This document shows, piece by piece, positions 24,812-32,896 of a stretch of 64,000 nucleotides of DNA. A program made the position numbers and the translations under genes. Source of the DNA: CAYSCZ01 sp051155775 (GTDB lineage Bacteria; Bacteroidota; Bacteroidia; Cytophagales; Cyclobacteriaceae); assembly GCA_051155775.1 (NCBI GenBank), contig DAXETV010000016.1, positions 149,281 through 213,280 on the forward strand, written 5' to 3'. Position 1 is the stretch's first letter, and each line of letters begins with the position of its first letter. The notes under the pieces were generated by a model, which was not told where the DNA came from, did not search any database, and was given only the letters and a program-made list of their open reading frames with translations.

Positions 24812-26698
24812 ATGAGTGACCCAATAAAACATGAATGCGGCATTGCTTTAATGAGGCTCAGGAAACCGATGCAGTACTATATTGATAAATATTCAACCCC
24901 TACTTATGCTGTGAATAAAATGTACCTGCTCATGCAAAAGCAGCATAACAGGGGACAGGATGGCATGGGTATCGCAAACATAAAAATTGGTGTCAATCCA
25001 GGCACAAGGTATATCAGCAGGTACCGTAGTATTGAATCTCAGCCTATTGAGGATATTTTTAGGAAAATCGGTAAAAAATTCAAGAAAGCTCAAAAAGAAA
25101 GTGGAAGCGAATACTATAATGCTAAGTGGTTAAAAGAGCATACCGCTTTTACCGGGGAAGTGTGGATGGGACATTTAAGATATGGTACCCATGGTAAGAA
25201 TGAAATAGAATCATGTCACCCTTTTCTCAGACAAAACAATTGGAGAAGCCGAAACCTGGTTATCGCAGGAAACTTCAACATGACTAACGTTGATGAGCTA
25301 TTTGATAAACTGGTTCACCTTGGCCAACACCCCAAGGAAAAAGTGGATACCGTCACTGTAATGGAAAAAATTGGCCATTTCCTGGATGATGAGAATCAGA
25401 AAATTTTTGATAAATACAAGAAATATCTGTCTAATCCTGAAATAACCGAATTAATTGAGGAGGAGCTCGATTTATCTTCTGTACTAAAACGTGCCTGTAA
25501 AGATTTTGATGGAGGTTATGCCATGGTTGGTGTGGTAGGCCATGGGGCGTCTTTTGTTGCAAGGGATCCCTCTGGCATAAGACCTGCGTATTATTATTAT
25601 GATGATGAATTTATAGTTGTCGCTTCTGAAAAACCGGCAATAAAAACTGCCTTCCAATGTGAATACGAGGATATAAAAGAGGTTAAGCCGGCACATGCTT
25701 TGGTCATCGACCGTAATGGTGATTTTTCTGAAAAACAATTTATAGATCCGTTACCTAAGCAGTCCTGCAGTTTTGAGCGAATATATTTTTCAAGAGGCAC
25801 AGACCCCGACATTTACTCCGAAAGAAAGCTATTAGGGAAATATTTACTTCCTAAAGTTCTAAAGGCTATTGATTGCGACTTAAAGAATACAGTATTTTCT
25901 TATATCCCAAATACTGCAGAAACAGTTTTCTTGGGTATGATGAGGGGAATAGATGAATACCTGATAGCAAAAAGAAAAGATGTTATTCTTGATAATAAAC
26001 CAAGCACGGAAAGCCTGGAGGAATTGCTTTCATTCCGCCCCCGTGTTGAAAAGCTAGTGCTGAAAGATGTGAAATTAAGAACGTTCATCACGGATGATGA
26101 GCATCGCGATGATCTGGTAGCCCATGTTTATGATACAACCTATGAGGTCATTAGAAAAGGAAAGGATACGCTGGTTGTAATTGATGACTCAATAGTAAGA
26201 GGAACAACTTTAGAGAAAAGTATCCTTACATTGCTAGATAAGCTCAGGCCAAAGAAAATAATCATTGTGTCCTCTGCACCACAAATAAGATACCCGGATT
26301 GTTATGGTATTGACATGAGTAAAATGAAAGATTTTATTGCTTTCCGTGCACTGTTGGCACTTCTGGAAGATACCGGTAAAGAATATTTATTGGATGAGGT
26401 CTTTGGGAAGTGTATAGATTCTTTAAATAGTGAAAATCCAGTTAATCACGTAAAGGAATTATATGATCAATTTGATGAAGAACAAATCTCTAGAAAGATA
26501 TCAGAAATAGTTAAGCCAAAAGGTATGGGGGCAGAAGTACAGGTAGTGTATCAAACAGTTCAAAACTTGCATAAAGCTATACCAAACCATCACGGAGATT
26601 GGTATTTCACCGGAAAATATCCAACCCCCGGCGGCAATAAAGTGGTTAATAAATCTTTTATTAACTTTATGAAAGGAGTGACGGTCAGGGCTTACTAA
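24812..26698 (+). CDS. Amidophosphoribosyltransferase-like protein (long PurF family form)
   Basis: A 628-residue protein. After an eight-residue propeptide, Cys9 in HECGIALM is the N-terminal nucleophile of a class II glutamine amidotransferase domain (to about residue 300; QHNRGQDGMGIA and GHLRYGTHGKN are conserved). The C-terminal phosphoribosyltransferase domain has the PRPP loop VVIDDSIVRGTTLEKS. PurF catalyses the first committed step of purine synthesis. This form is about 120-150 residues longer than the usual PurF and has insertions in both domains (for example LGQHPKEKVDTVTVMEK); Bacteroidota often carry such a long version, sometimes beside a normal PurF. Whether it makes phosphoribosylamine is therefore likely but not certain. 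Confidence 0.85.
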   Translation: MSDPIKHECGIALMRLRKPMQYYIDKYSTPTYAVNKMYLLMQKQHNRGQDGMGIANIKIGVNPGTRYISRYRSIESQPIEDIFRKIGKKFKKAQKESGSEYYNAKWLKEHTAFTGEVWMGHLRYGTHGKNEIESCHPFLRQNNWRSRNLVIAGNFNMTNVDELFDKLVHLGQHPKEKVDTVTVMEKIGHFLDDENQKIFDKYKKYLSNPEITELIEEELDLSSVLKRACKDFDGGYAMVGVVGHGASFVARDPSGIRPAYYYYDDEFIVVASEKPAIKTAFQCEYEDIKEVKPAHALVIDRNGDFSEKQFIDPLPKQSCSFERIYFSRGTDPDIYSERKLLGKYLLPKVLKAIDCDLKNTVFSYIPNTAETVFLGMMRGIDEYLIAKRKDVILDNKPSTESLEELLSFRPRVEKLVLKDVKLRTFITDDEHRDDLVAHVYDTTYEVIRKGKDTLVVIDDSIVRGTTLEKSILTLLDKLRPKKIIIVSSAPQIRYPDCYGIDMSKMKDFIAFRALLALLEDTGKEYLLDEVFGKCIDSLNSENPVNHVKELYDQFDEEQISRKISEIVKPKGMGAEVQVVYQTVQNLHKAIPNHHGDWYFTGKYPTPGGNKVVNKSFINFMKGVTVRAY

Positions 26699-26701
26699 GC
26701 T

Positions 26702-27028
26702 TTACACAGCAAAACTCTCCCCGCAACCACAAGTCCTTGAAGCATTAGGATTAATAAATTGAAAGCCTTTACCATTAAGCCCATCCGAAAAATCCAATGT
26801 TGTGCCCAGCAGATAAAGCATACTTTTCTTGTCTACTATAACTTTTACATCCCTATCCTCAAATACTTCGTCTGAATCCTGTACTTTATCATCGAAAAGT
26901 AAATCATACATCAGGCCCGAACATCCACCGCCTTTTACGGCGACCCTAATATTAAAATCATCGGTATGGCCTTCTTCATTTCTTAATTCTGTGATTCTTT
27001 CTTTTGCCTTTTCGGTTACATTTATCAT
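26702..27028 (-). CDS. Iron-sulfur cluster assembly accessory protein (IscA/ErpA/HesB family)
   Basis: A 108-residue A-type carrier that delivers Fe-S clusters to target enzymes. The three conserved cysteines are C36 (GGGCSGLMYDL) and C100 and C102 (TCGCGESF). It lies three bases downstream of a gene of unknown function, forming a two-gene operon, and converges with the PurF-like gene. Possible users nearby are NuoI and QueE, but A-type carriers are not dedicated to neighbours. Confidence 0.94.
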   Translation of the reverse strand: MINVTEKAKERITELRNEEGHTDDFNIRVAVKGGGCSGLMYDLLFDDKVQDSDEVFEDRDVKVIVDKKSMLYLLGTTLDFSDGLNGKGFQFINPNASRTCGCGESFAV

Positions 27029-27031
27029 AAT

Positions 27032-27463
27032 TTATGCAATTGGGTTTAATTCAATACTAAAAACCGTGATGGAGTTAATGTCCCTTCCATAATAAAGTTT
27101 ATCCAGGGCGTCATATATATTACTGGCTCTGAAATAGGATGTATTAAGATCATTAACTCCTTTAATCATCCATTGTACAGTATATGATTCTTCTTTGTCT
27201 TTAAAATCTGATACGTATTCATAAAGTTTGTTTAAAGCGTCGATTTTATCAAAACCAAAAACGGATTTAAATAAAAACGATTGATTATGTCTTGGGTTTA
27301 TAGTGATTAAATCAATTTTGACCTTACCATCTATATACGAATATTCAAAAATGAATTCATTGCTTCTCAAACCTAAAAAACTTCTAATATCATTTTGTAT
27401 TTTAGCGGACTCAATATGAATATCTGATTTGGTCTCCATGTACTGGAAATACGTTTTAATCAC
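27032..27463 (-). CDS. Conserved-looking protein of unknown function
   Basis: A 143-residue soluble protein, mixed alpha/beta, without signal peptide or recognised motif. The listed start is GTG; an ATG at 27439 (METKSD) is an equally good start and would give 135 residues. It is three bases upstream of the IscA-type gene and so shares its transcript, which is the only hint at function. A TATTTTTG box at 27511-27518 and a 6-bp inverted repeat AATCAC-AAAA-GTGATT at 27458-27473 lie just upstream or overlapping the GTG start; the latter favours the ATG start. Confidence 0.72.
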   Translation of the reverse strand: MIKTYFQYMETKSDIHIESAKIQNDIRSFLGLRSNEFIFEYSYIDGKVKIDLITINPRHNQSFLFKSVFGFDKIDALNKLYEYVSDFKDKEESYTVQWMIKGVNDLNTSYFRASNIYDALDKLYYGRDINSITVFSIELNPIA

Positions 27464-27510
27464 AAAAGTGATTTATTACCCTTTAAAATCTCATATAAAT
27501 ATTTAAACTA

Positions 27511-27518
27511 CAAAAATA
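27511..27518 (-). promoter_or_regulatory. Candidate -7 element for the unknown gene and IscA-type gene
   Basis: TATTTTTG on the minus strand fits TAnnTTTG. It is 47 bases from the GTG start and 71 from the ATG start. No -33 TTG at a good distance. Confidence 0.35.
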
Positions 27519-27593
27519 ATCCATGGATGCCAATATATTTCTCTTCTGTCAGTCAAATGTTTCATATGAGTTTTACAATAATCAAAGTTGATA

Positions 27594-28622
27594 ATGGCAA
27601 AACAAAGAACAGCAATTAGTGATCTGGGAGAATTTGAGTTAATAAATCATATCGTCAGAAACTTCTCAAAAAAACATGATTCTTCAGTTAAAGGTATAGG
27701 TGACGATGCGGCAGTTATTGATATCGGTGAGAAATATCAGCTGATTTCTTCTGATATGCTGATAGAACAGGTTCATTTTGATTTATCCTATGTCCCGCTT
27801 CAGCATCTTGGTTATAAAGCCGTTTCCGTAAATGCCTCAGATATCTATGCGATGAATGGCAATCCGAGGTACCTTATTGTTGACCTGGCCCTAAGCAATA
27901 GATTTTCGGTAGAAGCGGTTGATGAACTGTATGAAGGGATCCGGCTTGCCTGTGATAGGTACAATATTGAATTGATTGGTGGTGATACCACATCTTCCAA
28001 AACAGGCCTGATGATTTCTGTAACTGCCATTGGGGATGTGGAAAAACAAAAAGTGGTATATCGTGGAACTGCAAAAGAGGGGGACCTTATTTGCGTAAGC
28101 GGTGACTTAGGGGGTGCTTATACAGGATTACAGGTTTTAGAACGAGAGAAACAGGTTTATCTTGAAAATCCCGATATGCAGCCCAGGCTCGATGCTTATC
28201 AATACATCGTAGGCAGGCAGCTAAAGGTGGAAGCCAGGAAAGATATAATTGATGATTTTCAATCCTTGAGACTTCAACCAACAAGTATGATTGATGTATC
28301 TGATGGCGTAGCCTCTGATTTATTTCATATCTGTAAATCCTCTAATGTGGGTGCTGTATTATATGAGGATAAATTACCGGTCTCAGAAGAAGCTTATCAA
28401 ACATCGGTCGAACTTGGGATTGATCCGGTCACAAGTATTTTAAATGGAGGGGAAGATTACGAAATACTTTTCACCATAAAAGAAAGTGATCATTCAATCA
28501 TTGAAAAACATGACGACATTTCTGTAATCGGAGAAATAAAAGACAGTGCTTTTGGGAAATTTTTGATCAGTAAAAAAGGTATGAAAATCGAACTAAAAGC
28601 TCAGGGTTGGAAACATTTTTAA
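27594..28622 (+). CDS. thiL: Thiamine-phosphate kinase
   Basis: A 342-residue ThiL of the AIR synthase/PurM superfamily. It phosphorylates thiamine monophosphate to thiamine diphosphate with ATP. Motifs: GIGDDAAVID (metal and nucleotide site), SSDMLIEQVHFDL, KAVSVNASDIYAMNG, LIGGDTTSS, MIDVSDGVASDL and LNGGEDYEILFT. The ATG at 27594 is preferred over a TTG two codons earlier because Bacteroidota genes mostly use ATG and the family begins just before the ExxLI segment. No other thi genes are in the window. Confidence 0.95.
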   Translation: MAKQRTAISDLGEFELINHIVRNFSKKHDSSVKGIGDDAAVIDIGEKYQLISSDMLIEQVHFDLSYVPLQHLGYKAVSVNASDIYAMNGNPRYLIVDLALSNRFSVEAVDELYEGIRLACDRYNIELIGGDTTSSKTGLMISVTAIGDVEKQKVVYRGTAKEGDLICVSGDLGGAYTGLQVLEREKQVYLENPDMQPRLDAYQYIVGRQLKVEARKDIIDDFQSLRLQPTSMIDVSDGVASDLFHICKSSNVGAVLYEDKLPVSEEAYQTSVELGIDPVTSILNGGEDYEILFTIKESDHSIIEKHDDISVIGEIKDSAFGKFLISKKGMKIELKAQGWKHF

Positions 28623-28650
28623 ATAAAAAAAGCCAGGGAACACCTGGCTT
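28622..28650 (-). terminator. Intrinsic terminator of the minus-strand exported protein gene
   Basis: An 8-bp perfect stem AAGCCAGG/CCTGGCTT with a five-base loop is followed on the minus strand by TTTTTTATTT. It lies just after thiL, so it may also stop thiL transcripts, though on the plus strand only A residues follow. Confidence 0.75.
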
Positions 28651-28671
28651 GAAAAAAATTTCTTACATACT

Positions 28672-29160
28672 TTAAAACTCAAGTTTAACCTTATCAGTAA
28701 ATAATACAGCTAATTCTTCTTTTTTCTTAGTGTCTCTCAATTTTTCTTCAAATTCCTCAGTCTCCTGAAACCTTACCAGCAGTGCAATATCCAATGCCTT
28801 AGAATATTGTTCCTTCGCTTCATCCATTGTCATATTGCCCTTTTTTACACTTTTAGTAAAATGTTTATCTAACTTTTTTAGCGCGTAGTAAATCGCCGGT
28901 TTTTCTACCATGGTCATCCTTATGGATGGATTCTCTGCTGTCCCTTGTTGGATCCAGGTATAATTTTCCTGCAGCAGATGGATCTTTTTAGCAATTTCAT
29001 AACCAAAATCATGACTTTTTACATCATCATTATCAACACTTGACACATCAAGTTCATCCTCAATGTATCGGAATGTGTACAAATTACTTTGGTCTGCCTG
29101 ACCAAAACTTACCGAAACATAGCCTACTAAGGCTACCATTAATACCAAAATCTTTTTCAT
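28672..29160 (-). CDS. Exported protein of unknown function
   Basis: A 162-residue protein with a clear signal peptide (MKKILVLMVALVGYVSVSFG, cleavage before Q). The mature part is mostly helical and charged, with no cysteine and no recognised domain; a helix pair around KLDKHFTKSVKKGNMTMDEAKEQYSKALDIA (read in parts) is notable. It has its own promoter with both boxes at 29212-29243 and its own terminator, so it is a single-gene transcript. I do not recognise the family. Confidence 0.78.
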   Translation of the reverse strand: MKKILVLMVALVGYVSVSFGQADQSNLYTFRYIEDELDVSSVDNDDVKSHDFGYEIAKKIHLLQENYTWIQQGTAENPSIRMTMVEKPAIYYALKKLDKHFTKSVKKGNMTMDEAKEQYSKALDIALLVRFQETEEFEEKLRDTKKKEELAVLFTDKVKLEF

Positions 29161-29581
29161 AATACTCTAATTTTTATAAGACCATCATTAAATCTTAACA
29201 TGGACAAAACACAAATATAAATTAATTAATTGCCCACTGTCAATAGAATATACTAATATCCGTCTAAAAATGTTCAAAACAACTTATTTTTTCAATATTC
29301 GAAAAATAATATTTGATATAGATGATTCCATTTAAATATTGATATTAGAAGGGTTATTAAAATAAAAATATTTTACTTAAAATGCTTGTAAATAAAATAA
29401 TGTATAGAAATAATCTGAATTTTTTAAATGTTCATATTTATATAAAATCCTTTAGTCTCGAAATATTACTACAATCTCAATCAATAATGCAGTTAGCTAA
29501 ACCAAGCTATATCTTAATTAAACATGTATGCTCAAGATCATGTCTTCAGATTTTAATGCTAATTTAGCAACCATAATTGTT
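29161..29581. other. Divergent intergenic region (421 bases)
   Basis: Very AT-rich gap between the exported-protein gene and lepA. It holds the minus-strand promoter at 29212-29243. An open frame at 29382-29567 has no coding character and overlaps the lepA start. I see no clear plus-strand promoter for lepA. Confidence 0.7.
29212..29243 (-). promoter_or_regulatory. Bacteroidota-type promoter for the exported-protein gene
   Basis: On the minus strand TTG (29243-29241) is followed after 21 bases by TATATTTG (29219-29212), an exact -33/-7 pair. Transcription would start near 29205, giving a leader of about 45 bases. Confidence 0.65.
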
Positions 29582-31369
29582 ATGGATAATTTAAGAAACT
29601 TCTGCATTATAGCCCATATTGACCATGGCAAAAGCACACTTGCCGACAGGTTATTAGAATATACACACACAATTTCCGACAGGGAAAAACAAGATCAGCT
29701 GCTGGATGACATGGACCTCGAAAGAGAGCGGGGTATTACAATTAAAAGTCACGCTATACAGATGGATTATGAATACGAGGGAAAATTATATCACTTAAAC
29801 CTCATAGATACACCAGGCCATGTTGATTTTTCATACGAAGTATCCAGGTCCATTGCAGCATGTGAAGGCGCCTTATTGATTATAGACGCTTCCCAGGGCG
29901 TTGAAGCCCAAACCATTTCCAATCTGTATTTGGCATTGGAGCACGACCTGGAAATTATACCTGTTTTGAATAAGATCGATCTTCCAGGCGCTCGTCCTGA
30001 AGAGGTATCCGATGAAATTGTGGATCTATTGGGTTGTGAGAGGGAACGAATTATTCATGCTAGCGGCAAAGAAGGAATAGGAATAGAAGAGATACTCAAA
30101 GCTATCGTGCGGATAATACCACCACCCGTTGGGGATGCAAATCAACCTTTGCAAGCGATGATCTTTGACTCTAATTTCAACTCATTTAGAGGCATAGAAG
30201 TAATTTTCCGGATTTATAACGGGATAATCAGAAAAGGGGACCTTGTCAAATTTGTCAATACCGGGAAGACTTATGATGCTGATGAAATAGGCACACTGAA
30301 ATTAACCCATCAGCCGAAAAAAGAAATCACTGCAGGCGATGTAGGTTATCTCGTGTCAGGGATCAAAGTGGCTAAAGAAGTGAAAGTCGGGGACACAATC
30401 ACCCACGTAGAAAGACCAACCAACAGTGCGGTAAGGGGCTTTGAAGATGTTAAACCTATGGTTTTTGCGGGTATTTATCCGGTTGAAACTTCTGATTTTG
30501 AGGAACTTAGAAGCTCTATGGAGAAACTCCAATTAAATGATGCCTCCCTGGTTTGGGAGCCGGAAACTTCCGCAGCATTGGGTTTTGGTTTCAGATGTGG
30601 TTTTCTTGGCATGTTGCATATGGAGATTGTCCAGGAAAGACTGGATCGTGAGTTTGATATGTCTGTGATAACAACGGTTCCTTCCGTGAAATTTCATGCC
30701 ATAAAATATGATGGTTCATTTGATGAAATCAATGCCCCTTCTGAAATGCCGGAACCAAATACAATTGATCATATTGAGGAGCCATTCATACGCGCACAGA
30801 TCATCTCCAAGTCGGAGTTTATTGGGTCAATTATTTCTTTGTGTATTGATAAGCGGGGCATTATTAAGAACCAGGTTTATTTAACAGCTGAACGTGTCGA
30901 ATTGACCTTTGAATTACCACTGGCTGAAATCGTATTTGATTTCTTTGATAAATTAAAAACCATTAGCCGCGGATACGCTTCTTTGGATTATGAATTGCTG
31001 GGTTATCAACCCTCAAACATGGTTAAATTAGATATTCAGTTAAATGGTGAAAAAGTCGATGCACTCTCTGCAATTGTCCATAGGGATAAATCTTATGAAT
31101 GGGGAAAGCGGTTATGTGAAAAATTAAAGGAACTTTTACCCCGTCAGATGTTTGAAATTGCTATTCAGGCTTCCATTGGTACAAAAATTATCGCCAGGGA
31201 GTCTGTTAAGGCTTTGCGAAAGAACGTATTATCCAAATGCTATGGAGGGGATATAACAAGGAAAAGAAAATTACTGGAAAAACAAAAGAAAGGTAAAAAG
31301 AGAATGAGACAGGTTGGAAGTGTGGAGATTCCTCAGGAAGCTTTTATGGCTGTATTAAAAATTGATTGA
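29582..31369 (+). CDS. lepA: Translation elongation factor 4 (LepA)
   Basis: A 595-residue translational GTPase. The start at 29582 (MDNLRNFCIIAHIDHGKSTLAD) is chosen because LepA proteins begin just before the G1 motif; the frame is open 18 codons further upstream. G motifs: AHIDHGKST, RGITI, DTPGH, NKIDL and SGKEG. The LepA-specific C-terminal domain ends with GGDITRKRKLLEKQKKGKKRM. It back-translocates or remodels ribosomes and aids assembly under stress. folD follows with a start codon three bases after the lepA stop. Confidence 0.97.
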   Translation: MDNLRNFCIIAHIDHGKSTLADRLLEYTHTISDREKQDQLLDDMDLERERGITIKSHAIQMDYEYEGKLYHLNLIDTPGHVDFSYEVSRSIAACEGALLIIDASQGVEAQTISNLYLALEHDLEIIPVLNKIDLPGARPEEVSDEIVDLLGCERERIIHASGKEGIGIEEILKAIVRIIPPPVGDANQPLQAMIFDSNFNSFRGIEVIFRIYNGIIRKGDLVKFVNTGKTYDADEIGTLKLTHQPKKEITAGDVGYLVSGIKVAKEVKVGDTITHVERPTNSAVRGFEDVKPMVFAGIYPVETSDFEELRSSMEKLQLNDASLVWEPETSAALGFGFRCGFLGMLHMEIVQERLDREFDMSVITTVPSVKFHAIKYDGSFDEINAPSEMPEPNTIDHIEEPFIRAQIISKSEFIGSIISLCIDKRGIIKNQVYLTAERVELTFELPLAEIVFDFFDKLKTISRGYASLDYELLGYQPSNMVKLDIQLNGEKVDALSAIVHRDKSYEWGKRLCEKLKELLPRQMFEIAIQASIGTKIIARESVKALRKNVLSKCYGGDITRKRKLLEKQKKGKKRMRQVGSVEIPQEAFMAVLKID

Positions 31370-31371
31370 TT

Positions 31372-32271
31372 ATGACTGATGAAATTAATTACACCCTACT
31401 TGATGGTAAAAAAGTTGCCCGGGAAATTAAGGAAGAACTGGCGGAAAAAGTGAAAGTGATGAAAGATCATAACCTTAAATTACCCCACCTTGCCATTATT
31501 ATGGTTGGGGATGATGGGGCAAGTCAAACTTATGTGGATAATAAGGTGAAAGCCAGTAAATCTGTAGGTTTTCATTACACTTTACTTCGATTTGCAGAAA
31601 CTATTTCAGAAGCTAAGCTATTAAAACACATCCATCAGATCAATGAAGATGAGGACATCGACGGTCTTATCGTTCAACTACCCCTCCCGGATCATATTTC
31701 CGTAGAGAAAGTAATTGATAACATTGATCCGCTTAAGGATGTTGATGGCTTTACCAATCAAAACTTTGGAAGTATTTCTTCTACTAATCCAAGAATTCTT
31801 CCCGCAACCCCTGCAGGTGTTATGGAGCTGCTGGCAAGATATCAAATTGATACCGTGGGCAAACATTGTGTGGTAGTAGGTAAAGGACGCATAGCCGGAG
31901 CTCCGCTTAGTGCCATGCTTTCACATCAGGGAGAAGCAACTGTTACACTTTGTCATATTTACACCAAATCATTATCAAATTTTACCAAACAAGCTGATAT
32001 CTTATTTGTAGCAGTCGGCAAGCCCGGACTTATCAAGTCTGACATGGTTAAGGAAGGCGCAGTGGTGGTAGACATTGGTACAACCAAAATTGAAGACCCG
32101 GCCAGGCCCAGAGGATTCAGAATTGTTGGAGATGTTGATTTTGATGAAGTTTCACCAAAATGCGCTTACATAACCCCGGTACCGGGTGGTATCGGCCCCA
32201 TGACCATAGCCTCATTACTCCAAAACACGTATAAAGCAGCAGAAAGACGAAATAACGATACAAGTATTTGA
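31372..32271 (+). CDS. folD: Bifunctional methylenetetrahydrofolate dehydrogenase/cyclohydrolase
   Basis: A 299-residue FolD that interconverts 5,10-methylene-, methenyl- and 10-formyl-tetrahydrofolate with NADP. Motifs: the Tyr/Lys active site in SQTYVDNKVKAS, DGLIVQLPLPDH, KDVDGFTNQNFG, PATPAGVMELL, the Rossmann loop VVVGKGRIAGAPL and TPVPGGIGPMTIA. The ATG at 31372 is preferred to an overlapping TTG at 31366. It sits between lepA and queE as a close operon; one-carbon units link to purine synthesis genes elsewhere in the window. Confidence 0.96.
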   Translation: MTDEINYTLLDGKKVAREIKEELAEKVKVMKDHNLKLPHLAIIMVGDDGASQTYVDNKVKASKSVGFHYTLLRFAETISEAKLLKHIHQINEDEDIDGLIVQLPLPDHISVEKVIDNIDPLKDVDGFTNQNFGSISSTNPRILPATPAGVMELLARYQIDTVGKHCVVVGKGRIAGAPLSAMLSHQGEATVTLCHIYTKSLSNFTKQADILFVAVGKPGLIKSDMVKEGAVVVDIGTTKIEDPARPRGFRIVGDVDFDEVSPKCAYITPVPGGIGPMTIASLLQNTYKAAERRNNDTSI

Positions 32272-32297
32272 TTTTGGAGGTAAGTGAAGTGAAAACA

Positions 32298-32894
32298 ATG
32301 ACGATTCCATTAATGGAAGATTTCCTCACCATACAGGGGGAAGGGTTCCATCAGGGAAAAGCTGCATATTTCATCAGGTTGGCCGGTTGTGATGTCGGCT
32401 GCCATTGGTGTGATGTTAAAGAATCCTGGAATAAAAATGATCATCCTGAGGTACCCATTGAAAGTGTTATAAAAAGAGTGGTAGAATGCAAGGTTTCAAT
32501 GGTTGTAATTACAGGTGGAGAACCTTTAATGTATGACCTTGATATACTCACCGAACATTTAAAGTACCACCAATTAGAAACCCATTTAGAAACCTCCGGT
32601 GCCCACCCTTTGTCAGGTCAATGGGATTGGGTCTGCTTCTCGCCAAAGAAATTCAAGACCCCATATAAGCAATTCTACAATATTTCCAATGAATTAAAAG
32701 TTGTGATATACAATAAACACGATTTTGAATGGGCCGAAGTACATGCTAAACAAATGCATGATAACTGCTATTTATCATTGCAGCCGGAATGGAGTGTTAT
32801 GGATAAAATCACACCTCAAATTGTTGAATATATCAAAAATAATCCCAAATGGAGATTGTCATTACAGACTCATAAATATATAAATGTACCCTGA
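32298..32894 (+). CDS. queE: 7-carboxy-7-deazaguanine synthase
   Basis: A 198-residue radical SAM enzyme of queuosine synthesis, making 7-carboxy-7-deazaguanine from carboxytetrahydropterin. The [4Fe-4S] cysteines are C31, C35 and C38 in GCDVGCHWCD, a Cx3Cx2C spacing that is normal for QueE. TIQGEGFHQG and TGGEPLMY are also conserved. The ATG at 32298 is chosen over an overlapping TTG at 32268 because the family begins about ten residues before TIQGEG. QueD, which makes its substrate, is encoded at 54365-54781, away from here. The next gene starts two bases after its stop. Confidence 0.94.
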   Translation: MTIPLMEDFLTIQGEGFHQGKAAYFIRLAGCDVGCHWCDVKESWNKNDHPEVPIESVIKRVVECKVSMVVITGGEPLMYDLDILTEHLKYHQLETHLETSGAHPLSGQWDWVCFSPKKFKTPYKQFYNISNELKVVIYNKHDFEWAEVHAKQMHDNCYLSLQPEWSVMDKITPQIVEYIKNNPKWRLSLQTHKYINVP

Positions 32895-32896
32895 CC

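Noticed and set aside
29382..29567. Open frame of 61 codons before lepA
   Set aside because: It overlaps the lepA region in another frame, is very AT-rich, and has no protein-like or membrane-like pattern.
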